Assembly: GCA_014378465.1 (NCBI GenBank)
Contig: JACMNQ010000005.1
Location: 1 to 46,841, forward strand
Reading direction: 5' to 3'
DNA from: Oligoflexia bacterium
GTDB lineage: Bacteria; Bdellovibrionota; UBA1018
DNA length: 46,841 nt
Below are positions 33,837-41,328 of this stretch, one piece after another (position 1 is the first letter of the stretch; each line of letters opens with the position of its first letter). Under the pieces are notes generated by a model. The model did not search any database. It was not told the DNA's origin and saw nothing but the letters and a program-made list of their open reading frames with translations. The translations under genes were made by a program, and so were the position numbers.

Positions 33837-34072
33837 GCAGAACTTTTTCATACGCACGGGCTTGTGCGGCTCTGAGGTTCGCGTCGTCAGTTCGCTCTAG
33901 GCCATGAGACCGCCCCCTCAGGCAGGAGCCACGATCCGCGTATGGCTCTGTGCGCAGGACTTTCCTCGAAAACGCTCGAGGCAAGGTTTTTGCCAGATCG
34001 CTCCAGGATTATGACTTGCCACGGTCTTGACTTCTCTATTCGACTCCGGCTTTTGGGAATACGATTCTGAGC

Positions 34073-34239
34073 ATGAACACATTATTCGGCGGTGGAATCT
34101 TCATGGACATTCTGTTCGGGATTTTCGCGATGGGTATTCTGGCTGCCCTGGCCTACGTGACGGATCGCCTCTTCCGGCGGCACAGGCGCTGGGAACTACC
34201 TTCACAGTGGAGCTACCGCGCAATGCGACGGGTGCGTAG
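34073..34239 (+). pseudogene. small membrane ORF joined to a histidine-kinase tail
   Basis: The ATG at 34073 opens a segment MNTLFGGGIFMDILFGIFAM with one transmembrane helix and a basic end (DRLFRRHRRWE). In another frame, 34183-34236 reads QALGTTFTVELPRNATGA followed by a stop, which is how HATPase domains of sensor kinases end (compare GNGSIFTVELP and GQGSTFKVTLP in this window). The two pieces are not in one frame, so this is most simply a deletion remnant. Confidence 0.4.
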
Positions 34240-34549
34240 AGCCCGGTGTAGTCTGCTTCATGGTCTCCGCCTCCGTGTAGGCCAGCGATTGAGTGTGAAA
34301 TCCCCGATCCTTTCAAGCTGAATGCAGTTGCTTTGATTATGGCGCTTTTTAATGAGTAGCAGCCCAATTAAAGCAGATCGATTTCAGAACTCTTCTGTTC
34401 CTGCCTGAGAAAACTTACAGGTCCGCATCAAGGAGGCTGCTCTTCTCATGCGCGCACCGCGCGGAGGAGGTCGATGAGTTGTGTTAGAGTGACGCCATTC
34501 ACTTTGATGCCAGCCGGTGGAGACCGTACTCGGGCGAGTTTCCTCATGG

Positions 34550-34959
34550 GTTACATGTTGAGGACACCTAACCGTGAGGATCTCGGACCTAGGAATAACC
34601 GGAAAGAATTTTCCTGAAGAAGTTTTTCCGGGCTGCGCTTTTTGACCGAGCGCGGCCAGGTCCTTCCCGCAGTCGAGGCTTCCGGTTTGTAATGTTCAAG
34701 CAACGCGCGATATTCAGGGATAAAATTTTACGGGTTCTGGTCGTCAAGGAGGTCGTCTCTGGCCATGGACCGTACTTGAGGCCGCAGCCCGTGCAAGGCG
34801 TCGCCCAGCACTCAGTCTGTGATGTTTTCTACTCATGCATGGAATTTTTTCGAGAGTCAAGAGATCGGCTTTGGTGCGTAATTTTTTCGATGTGAAGTGG
34901 GAAATGTCGAGTTGCGTGATGGCTGCAATGAACATGAGTTTAATGAGTAGATCGACCAT
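34550..34959 (-). pseudogene. possible broken gene, unknown
   Basis: On the minus strand a good ribosome-binding site (AAGGAAATT) precedes an ATG at 34959 (MVDLLIKLMFIAAITQLDISHF). The frame later turns into non-protein-like sequence, while another frame has protein-like pieces (LGDALHGLRPQVRSMARDDL, and after a TAA at 34728-34730, PEYRALLEHYKPEAS). This pattern fits a gene with a frameshift and a stop. The family is not recognised. Confidence 0.3.
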
Positions 34960-35377
34960 AGTTCAAATTTCCTTGGTTGTGTTTTGCGAGTGAAATCAAG
35001 ATGGGGTGGGTCGTTCTCAGTTGCTCAGAAGACATCGCCCGAACAATTTCTATGCACTCGTCTAATAAGTTTTGTGGCATCCCAACGTCCTGGGATGCAA
35101 ACATTTGGTAGGTGTGTGAACCTACCCCTGAGCAGACTTAGGACATCTTGCTTCAGCATCAAGCATGACTTGTTGCTTGGACCCCGGGCTGGGTTGCCAT
35201 GCTTGATGGCGAGCATTCCGGTCTTGCGAAATCCCTGCGACAATCCTTTGACGCTGGCGGTAACTCTTCCCAAGAAGCAGATAATCGCTCGGTAATTAGG
35301 GGACGTCAGAATCCCTTGGTAAAGAAATATTTCGCTTCAAAACTCATGAACGCATGTGATCCCGCCGATACAACAGT

Positions 35378-35403
35378 TATGATTTACAACTATGATTTAC
35401 AAC
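35378..35403. repeat. perfect 13-bp tandem repeat upstream of the PYP/CheA operon
   Basis: The unit tatgatttacaac occurs twice in direct succession, ending 12 bases before the ATG of the first operon gene. It could be a regulator site or part of the promoter or leader. Confidence 0.85.
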
Positions 35404-35415
35404 CGGGAAAATCCT

Positions 35416-35541
35416 ATGGAAAACGAAAACCTTCGAATCAAACTCATCAATATCGCCTCCATTCTATGCGTCGAAGGCTCGCAGGAAGACGCCCTGGAAG
35501 AACTCGTGAAACTGATTGAAGAACTTGAGACAGCGAAATGA
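35416..35541 (+). CDS. 41-residue acidic helical protein, first gene of the PYP/CheA operon
   Basis: The ORF runs MENENLRIKLINIASIL to IEELETAK. It has an amphipathic helix with Leu/Ile heptads (EELVKLIEELE). The stop overlaps the next ATG (ATGA), as at several junctions in this operon, which supports that it is translated. No known family; a small adaptor is a guess. Confidence 0.55.
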   Translation: MENENLRIKLINIASILCVEGSQEDALEELVKLIEELETAK

Positions 35542-36020
35542 AAACCATTTTCAGCACGAATGAGACAAAGGAAATTCTCCTGAATCTCGACCTGCTTTTG
35601 GGAAAGGCGAATCAGAGGAAATCCCAGCTGCACCTTCGCCTCATAAGAGCCTGGTATCAAATGTGGTTTTCGAACCCGGAAAACGGAATCCTCTTTCAAA
35701 ACTGGTCAACGCAGTGGAACTCACTTTTGACCGCAGGTCCTTACTCATTCCCGATTCCTGAATCGATCGCCACCCACCGCGAAAAAAAAATCAAAAGCAT
35801 GCCCATTATATTGATCAACGGGGAGCCTCATCAGCTCACCGACGTGAAGATCACCCCGATTCAAAAGAGGTTTTCCCATATGGGTACGGTCGTGCAGAAA
35901 TCACAACTCTTCACTTCATTTCCTGATGAACTCAAACCTCAGAGAATGCTTGTAGTGGTCACGATCAAGGACAATGCCGACATCCTGATTCCGTCTTCAG
36001 AAGTGAGATTCAAAAGGTGA
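35538..36020 (+). CDS. hypothetical protein of the PYP/CheA operon
   Basis: A 160-residue soluble protein. An N-terminal helical region (TKEILLNLDLLLGKANQRKS) precedes a beta-rich C-terminal half (MPIILINGEPHQLTDVKI, MLVVVTIKDNADILIPSSEV). No signal peptide, membrane segment or recognised domain. It is coupled to the 41-residue gene by an ATGA overlap and lies four bases before cheA. Confidence 0.65.
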   Translation: MKTIFSTNETKEILLNLDLLLGKANQRKSQLHLRLIRAWYQMWFSNPENGILFQNWSTQWNSLLTAGPYSFPIPESIATHREKKIKSMPIILINGEPHQLTDVKITPIQKRFSHMGTVVQKSQLFTSFPDELKPQRMLVVVTIKDNADILIPSSEVRFKR

Positions 36021-36024
36021 ACAA

Positions 36025-38079
36025 ATGAAAGCAGAACTTGCACAAGCACGGGTGACACTGGGATCAGACTTTGCGGAACTTTTCGTCGATGTCCTTGCGG
36101 ATGTCAACAGCTTCATCGAGAGCATCGAGGTCACTCTGTCGCAGAAACCCGAATGGGATAATCAGAGCCTGGAAGTCATCCTCGCAAAACTCCACAGTCT
36201 CAAGGGCCTCACCGGCCAATTTGGGCTGGTCACTGTTTCAAAGTGCATCCACAAAGTTGAAGACGCCTTTGCAGTCTTCAGGAAACAGAACAGGATGCCG
36301 GATAACGAGCTCATCGCTCCGCTCATCAAATTCAATGACGCTTTGAGACTGTACGCCGAAGCGGTCGAATCCGAGGATGATTCAATGTCCCAGCGGCTTG
36401 AAACCATTTCAGAGCTCGCTTCACTCAAAACGGTTCCAAGTATCAGCTCACAGGCCGCAGCACCTGGCAAAAACCAGGAAGTCACAAGTACCAAGGAAAT
36501 GAAGAACTATATTCTGAACCAGGAGCAGTTCGAGCTCATCTTTGAGAACCTGCAACTTCTACTGGAGACGATCCGCTCCCAAAACGGTGGAGAGATTCTG
36601 ACGAGGAACATTGAGACTTCGCTTTTTGCCATATCGAGTGCCCGATTTCTAAAAATAGCGCCCATTGTTAAGAGAATCGAAGCCATGGTGGGAGACATCA
36701 GCAGAAAAGTCGGAAAGGAAATCCACTTCCAGATCGACGGTACTCAGACGTTGATTGATCGCATGATTTACACGACGCTTGGCGAGATTCTCATTCACAT
36801 TCTCAAGAACAGCATCGACCACGGAATTGAAGATCCCGCCGACCGAATGAACTCCGGAAAGACCGCTCACGGAAACATCCTGGTGACGTTTGAAAGCCAT
36901 GATGACAAGACCCGAATCATCATCTCCGATGACGGCAAGGGAATTGATCCTGACATCATCGCCCAAAAAGCACTTGAAAAAAAGGTCATCACCGAACAAC
37001 AGATGAAGCGGATGACGACCTATGAGAAACAGTTTCTGATATTTGAAGCGAGCTTTTCGACCAAGGAGGAAGTTTCAGAGATGTCCGGCCGGGGAGTCGG
37101 GATGGATGCGGTCATCAAGGAAGTCAGGAAGAACGGCGGAACCATCCTTCTGGATTCGATTCCAAAAGCGGGAACCAAATTCATCATCGACTATCCTTGT
37201 GCCTTTCAGATGCGAAACACCGTCATCTGGCGTCAAGGCGATGTTCACTATTGCATGCCTACCACTTCTATAGAGCAGATCCTCCTTGGAGAGCAACTTT
37301 TTGAAGAAGACGCCGGTATGATGCGAGTTCTGAAGACCGGACAGGAGTACCCCCTCCTGGATCTCAAGCTTTCCCCTTCCCGAAGTGACAAACCTCAACT
37401 GATCATCTGCCAGATCGGCGGGATCGAGTTTTCATTGAAAGTCGATGAAGTCATCAAGGTCGACCAGCTTTTTCTCAAGCCCATCACTTACCAGAATCAG
37501 CAGAAGAACATCATCACCGCCTTGGGAGAACTTGGAGATTCCTCCCCTGTCTATTATATCAACGTCGCCGAACTCGAAACCAATCTGAATCAATATATGA
37601 ATTCAGAAGAATCAAGCCTTCCGGAGGTCAACATGTCCAACGTCATCGACTTGAGCGCTCTCAAGACAACTGCTCTTTCCAAGGAACAGATCATCGCACA
37701 CCTGAATGATGTTACTTTCATCAGTCATTTGAAAGGCATCATGGAACCACTCAAGGACAAGCCGACGGTCGTTAAAGAAATCGTCGCCTACATCTCTGAA
37801 CACCTGGATTCCATGGAAAAAACCCTCGAAGAAGTCGAAGACCTCGAGGAAATCAACTATGGAGTCACGATCAAGTACGCCTATCTGAAATCTGAATGGA
37901 TCATGCTCAACATCAGGATCCAGTATCTCTCAATGGCCGACAAGCCGATAGAGGAGGCGATCCCCTATAAGGCCGCCGCCTGCTCAGCATTGGTCGAGCA
38001 TTTCGAAAAAATCATCTCCAAAGATGCTTTTAAACAAATCACCAAAGTCCTTTCCGAACCTTTCAACAACGCAGCTTAA
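36025..38079 (+). CDS. cheA: CheA-type hybrid chemosensory histidine kinase
   Basis: A 684-residue kinase. An Hpt domain (about 1-115) has the phosphoacceptor H57 in KLHSLKG. A dimerisation-like region is followed by the CheA ATPase: N-box HILKNSIDHGIEDP (about 260-270), DDGKGIDPDI, and GRGVGMDAV. A CheW-like regulatory domain covers about 395-525. An extra helical C-terminal part of about 140 residues follows (from about residue 545) and is not part of standard CheA. There is no second receiver. It sits next to a PYP protein, with no MCP, CheW, CheR or CheB gene in view. Its likely phosphoacceptor partner is the receiver at 39521. An AAAAGG site precedes the ATG. Confidence 0.93.
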   Translation: MKAELAQARVTLGSDFAELFVDVLADVNSFIESIEVTLSQKPEWDNQSLEVILAKLHSLKGLTGQFGLVTVSKCIHKVEDAFAVFRKQNRMPDNELIAPLIKFNDALRLYAEAVESEDDSMSQRLETISELASLKTVPSISSQAAAPGKNQEVTSTKEMKNYILNQEQFELIFENLQLLLETIRSQNGGEILTRNIETSLFAISSARFLKIAPIVKRIEAMVGDISRKVGKEIHFQIDGTQTLIDRMIYTTLGEILIHILKNSIDHGIEDPADRMNSGKTAHGNILVTFESHDDKTRIIISDDGKGIDPDIIAQKALEKKVITEQQMKRMTTYEKQFLIFEASFSTKEEVSEMSGRGVGMDAVIKEVRKNGGTILLDSIPKAGTKFIIDYPCAFQMRNTVIWRQGDVHYCMPTTSIEQILLGEQLFEEDAGMMRVLKTGQEYPLLDLKLSPSRSDKPQLIICQIGGIEFSLKVDEVIKVDQLFLKPITYQNQQKNIITALGELGDSSPVYYINVAELETNLNQYMNSEESSLPEVNMSNVIDLSALKTTALSKEQIIAHLNDVTFISHLKGIMEPLKDKPTVVKEIVAYISEHLDSMEKTLEEVEDLEEINYGVTIKYAYLKSEWIMLNIRIQYLSMADKPIEEAIPYKAAACSALVEHFEKIISKDAFKQITKVLSEPFNNAA

Positions 38080-38094
38080 TCCGAAGGAGCCCTC

Positions 38095-38727
38095 ATGTTT
38101 GCAGCAAAATTGATTGACGAATCCGCAGTAGAATCTTCCCAGCCAGTCGTGGCCAAATTGACCACTGTCCCGAGTGGCGCTACAGAGGACCACGAAGTCA
38201 CTGCCCAGCTCGAATCCCTGTACGCCGATGTTGAGTACCTCACGAGATCCTTCCCGGATCACAGCATCCGCTCGCTGACTGACTATGCCCGTTCACTCGA
38301 GGCGCAAAGCCTGGAACAGAAGCAAAAAGCCATCGCCAGTGGTGCAGTCGAGGACCACGGCCTGATTCCAGGAGCTGTTTTTGCTCAATTGGGCACCCTC
38401 AGCCAGGAGTTGGCCGATTCAGCCAGCACAGTCGGAATTGTGGAAGTGGATGACTCCGGGGTCATCAAGACTTACAATCAGTATGAAGCTGAACTCGCAG
38501 GAGTGGAGAAAAAAGCTGTCTTCGGAAGAAACTTCTTCACGGATGTGGCTCCGTGCACCAACAATCGACTTTTCCTGGGAGCCTTCAAACAAGGAGTACA
38601 GACCAACAGCATTGACAAGAAGTTCAACTACACTTTCACCTATAAAATGAAGCCGACTCCCGTCGTGATCCAGATCTACAGAGACACGGGCTCCAAGCGG
38701 AACTTCATCTTCGTTCAAAAAAGATGA
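38095..38727 (+). CDS. pyp: protein with C-terminal photoactive-yellow-protein (PYP) domain
   Basis: A 210-residue soluble protein. Residues about 108-210 align to Halorhodospira halophila PYP almost end to end: GRNFFTDVAPCT here against GKNFFKDVAPCT, then YTFTYKM(K)PTP against YTFDYQM(T)PTK, and FVQKR at the end. C154 matches the p-coumarate-binding C69, Y127 matches Y42 and E131 matches E46, the residues that hold the chromophore phenolate. T50 is replaced by A135 and R52 by V137. The first 107 residues are an unrelated helical region (SLYADVEYLTRSFPDHSIRS). AAGGAG lies six bases before the ATG. It follows cheA by 15 bases, and its stop overlaps the next gene. PYP identity is from sequence alignment by eye; light sensing is inferred, and genes for chromophore synthesis are not in the window. 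Confidence 0.9.
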   Translation: MFAAKLIDESAVESSQPVVAKLTTVPSGATEDHEVTAQLESLYADVEYLTRSFPDHSIRSLTDYARSLEAQSLEQKQKAIASGAVEDHGLIPGAVFAQLGTLSQELADSASTVGIVEVDDSGVIKTYNQYEAELAGVEKKAVFGRNFFTDVAPCTNNRLFLGAFKQGVQTNSIDKKFNYTFTYKMKPTPVVIQIYRDTGSKRNFIFVQKR

Positions 38728-39248
38728 TGGAAGAGAGTCTGCACCTTTTGCATTCCATCTCCCTCAGGGCGCTTGTAAAAGCGAACTGGGGGAGGTCTTC
38801 TGATTTTCTGACTGGGATAAACTACACTGGGGACAGCGGAGACATCTGGACGTCACTTGCTTTGAAGAAAGAAGTGACCCAAAGGGAGCTTTCGCTGCCA
38901 CAAGCCAGAGCAGCCATAGACCAGGATCTTTTCAATCTGATTCCATCCTGGATCAAAAATCTCGTACAATACGAGGATATTGACCTCAAGGGCACGGCCA
39001 ACGAACGCCCCGTTAAAGATCTTGTAGACTTCGTCTTTGTGGGTCCGTCGATTTCTAAAAATGAATTCTGTCTTATTTTCGCCTATGCTTGCCTGAGAAA
39101 TGCCAGCATCTTCTTCTTTGAGAAGGATTATTTCCCTCTCAGTCATCACTCGGTGAAGAGATTCTCATTCAGTTCAGGCGACTTTCTGGTCATTCCAAGA
39201 AATGACTTCAACCGGTGGCTGGATGAGCTCCATGAGGTGAAAGGTTGA
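38724..39248 (+). CDS. hypothetical protein, last gene of the PYP/CheA operon
   Basis: A 174-residue soluble protein, coupled to the PYP gene by an overlap (ATGATG, the start may be 38724 or 38727). It has an N-terminal helix (LHLLHSISLRALVKANW) and central hydrophobic strands (DLVDFVFVGPSIS, FCLIFAYACLRNASIFFF). No domain recognised. Context suggests a function in the same sensory unit. Between its end and 39520 no gene is evident. Confidence 0.65.
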   Translation: MMEESLHLLHSISLRALVKANWGRSSDFLTGINYTGDSGDIWTSLALKKEVTQRELSLPQARAAIDQDLFNLIPSWIKNLVQYEDIDLKGTANERPVKDLVDFVFVGPSISKNEFCLIFAYACLRNASIFFFEKDYFPLSHHSVKRFSFSSGDFLVIPRNDFNRWLDELHEVKG

Positions 39249-39520
39249 AAAATCACAGCAAGTCAAAACGAGATCATCGGAAACACCGCTGGCCCTAGCC
39301 CCAAGAGAACATTACGGCTCTCTGTGATAACTGGCTAGAATTAGGGCATTGAGCCAAAGCTTCATCTGGGGATTTTCATGGATCGAGTCGAGAGTTGGAA
39401 ACCCCCATCACAGGTCCGTTGCCTGAACGCAGGGATTTCGTCCATACTTAGTTCAAGTTTTCTTCACAGCTTCTCGGAACGGCTTGATTAATACCCGGAA
39501 CACGTTGACGCTTGAGCTCT

Positions 39521-39916
39521 ATGTTCGCACCCGAGACACGAATTTTAGTTGTAGATGACATGATGACGATGCGCAAACTGGTTTCAAAGGTTTGCAGGGA
39601 AATCGGATTCAAGGATATTACCGAAGCCAATGACGGTGCGCTTGCCTGGCAGGCGATCAATGACGCAAAGATGCCGTTCGGTCTGGTGATTTCGGACTGG
39701 AATATGCCGAACACTACGGGTCTGGATCTCCTGAAACGAGTACGCGCGGACAGTCGGTTCGGCAAACTGCCTTTTATACTGGTCACTGCCGAAGCGGAAC
39801 AGCACCAGATCATGGAAGCGATCAAGGCGGGAGTGAGCAGCTATGTCACCAAACCTTTCACCTCAGACACCCTGAAAGACAAGCTCGAAGCGGTTCATAA
39901 AAAGATGACGGGTTGA
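39521..39916 (+). CDS. CheY-like response regulator
   Basis: A 131-residue stand-alone receiver. Acidic pocket DD12-13, phosphoacceptor D59 in LVISDWNMPNTTG, conserved T and K (LVTAEAE, K111 in VTKPF). It closely resembles chemotaxis CheY. The ATG at 39521 is preferred; a TTG at 39512 is in frame. Its TGA overlaps the possible TTG start of the HD-GYP gene. It is the likely output partner of the CheA kinase. Confidence 0.92.
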   Translation: MFAPETRILVVDDMMTMRKLVSKVCREIGFKDITEANDGALAWQAINDAKMPFGLVISDWNMPNTTGLDLLKRVRADSRFGKLPFILVTAEAEQHQIMEAIKAGVSSYVTKPFTSDTLKDKLEAVHKKMTG

Positions 39917-39924
39917 TCTCAACC

Positions 39925-41328
39925 ATGCCGTCCAATCTGAATTCGATCTCAGTACTCATGATCGGAACTTCTCTTCCCGCCGCCGTGAAGACTCTCGAGG
40001 CACTTCTGCCTCCGAACCAGATTCTCGCAAGACCCTGTGATCTCGAAGCCCTGATGGAAGAGACGTTCACTCTGGTTCCGGCGATCATCCTGTGTTCGCA
40101 GCCGCCGGAGGGGATCTCGCTCATCGAAGTGGCTCAGTTGCTGAGAATGCGGTTTCAGAACAGCAAGATTCTCTTCATCACTTCGCAGAGGGAAGGCTTT
40201 GAAAGAAAATCACTCCAGAAGAATGGTTTTGATGACGCGTTTCTCATGCCGATCGACAGCACCGTACTCCAGGAGTTTTTGAAGGACGAACTCGCCAAGA
40301 TCAGTCAGGGTGCCATCCGCACTTTCAGAAGCGTGAAGCTCATGGATCTCGAGGCTGGAGAAGTCCTCGACTTTGACACTTTTCTCTTCTTTCCCATGAA
40401 CAAGAAGTACGTCAAGTATTCGGCGTCGGGCGATTCCCTGGATAAAGATCAGACCAAAAAGCTGGCCAAGCACCAGGTGGGTTCAGTTCACGTGACCGTG
40501 GATCAGATGCAGAAAGTTTATGATTTCACGGCAGGACGCCTCAAGAAGTTGGGCGCTGCTACCGGCGTGAGCGAAACGGAAAAACGCGAGCGGATCCAGG
40601 GCGCGGTTCGTGAGCTCATGGTCGGGCTCTTCAATGATTCTGCGAAAGAGGGAACGATCGAACAGGGGCGTGCCGTGATTGCCGATTGCCAGGGCATTGT
40701 GAAGTCCTACATCACGAACTCGGGCAAGGACAGTGCGAGCTGGTACGAGAAACTTCTCAATCTGTCTGGCTCAGACGCCAATTCCTACTCCCATTCGGGA
40801 AACACCGCGACTTACGCCGCGCTTTTTTCTCTGGGCCTCGGTATTGGAGATCCCGAACAGCTTGCGATCGCCGGACTCCTGCATGATATCGGAATGGTCG
40901 ATGTTCCAGAAGAGATCCAGCTCAAGCGCGAGAGCGAATGGACCGAGGAAGAAAAGAATATTTTTCAGAAGCACCCTGAGTTTTCGGTCAGCCTGATCAA
41001 GAACCGCAACATGATCGTCCCTGAGATCGTGATGAAGATGATTATGATGCATCATGAAAAAGTTTCAGGTGGGGGCTACCCAAGAGGTCTTGCCGGTCCC
41101 AAATTTTTGAAAGAAGCCCAGGTCCTCGGCCTTGCGAATCGATTTGATGAGCTCACCGCGCTCGTCGAAGGTAAGGCCACTCTCACTCCCAAACAAGCGC
41201 TGGATCAGATCAAGGCTGATTCGCTGGACAACCCTTCGATAGCCTCATTTGATCCGGAAATCGTCAACAAGCTGGTGGCCATGTTCTCGCAAGGCAATCC
41301 CACCGAATCTCCCGAAAGCACCTTATGA
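39925..41328 (+). CDS. HD-GYP-domain protein with degenerate receiver domain
   Basis: A 467-residue protein. Residues about 1-120 have the receiver fold pattern but lack the phosphoacceptor Asp (IILCSQPPEG). Residues about 280-430 are an HD-GYP domain: LLHDIGMVDVPEEI (HD), HPEFSV, and HHEKVSGGGYPRGL (HHExxxGxGYP), so the metal and cyclic-di-GMP motif is mostly kept (Asp to Ser before GGGYP). This family hydrolyses cyclic di-GMP. The ATG at 39925 is taken as start; an overlapping TTG at 39913 is possible. The stop overlaps the next start (ATGA). Confidence 0.9.
   Translation: MPSNLNSISVLMIGTSLPAAVKTLEALLPPNQILARPCDLEALMEETFTLVPAIILCSQPPEGISLIEVAQLLRMRFQNSKILFITSQREGFERKSLQKNGFDDAFLMPIDSTVLQEFLKDELAKISQGAIRTFRSVKLMDLEAGEVLDFDTFLFFPMNKKYVKYSASGDSLDKDQTKKLAKHQVGSVHVTVDQMQKVYDFTAGRLKKLGAATGVSETEKRERIQGAVRELMVGLFNDSAKEGTIEQGRAVIADCQGIVKSYITNSGKDSASWYEKLLNLSGSDANSYSHSGNTATYAALFSLGLGIGDPEQLAIAGLLHDIGMVDVPEEIQLKRESEWTEEEKNIFQKHPEFSVSLIKNRNMIVPEIVMKMIMMHHEKVSGGGYPRGLAGPKFLKEAQVLGLANRFDELTALVEGKATLTPKQALDQIKADSLDNPSIASFDPEIVNKLVAMFSQGNPTESPESTL

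Larger units (their letters stand above)
33837..35415. other. gene-poor region with degraded coding remnants
   Basis: Almost 1.6 kb without an intact recognisable gene. It holds a small membrane ORF fused out of frame to the last codons of a histidine kinase (34073-34239), a possible broken minus-strand gene (34550-34959) and a 13-base tandem repeat just before the next operon. No tRNA, rRNA or CRISPR structure was seen. Lower GC than the flanks by eye. Confidence 0.6.

Noticed and set aside
33853..33868. Hairpin CGCAC/GTGCG after carbonic anhydrase as terminator
   Set aside because: Stem of only five pairs and no T-tract.
35364..35371. GCCGATAC resembles a FliA (sigma28) -10 element before the CheA operon
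   Set aside because: No TAAAGTTT-like -35 element at the required 11-base distance.
33837..35415. tRNA, CRISPR array or small RNA in the gene-poor region
   Set aside because: No cloverleaf pattern and no regularly spaced repeats were seen; only the 13-base tandem repeat stands out.
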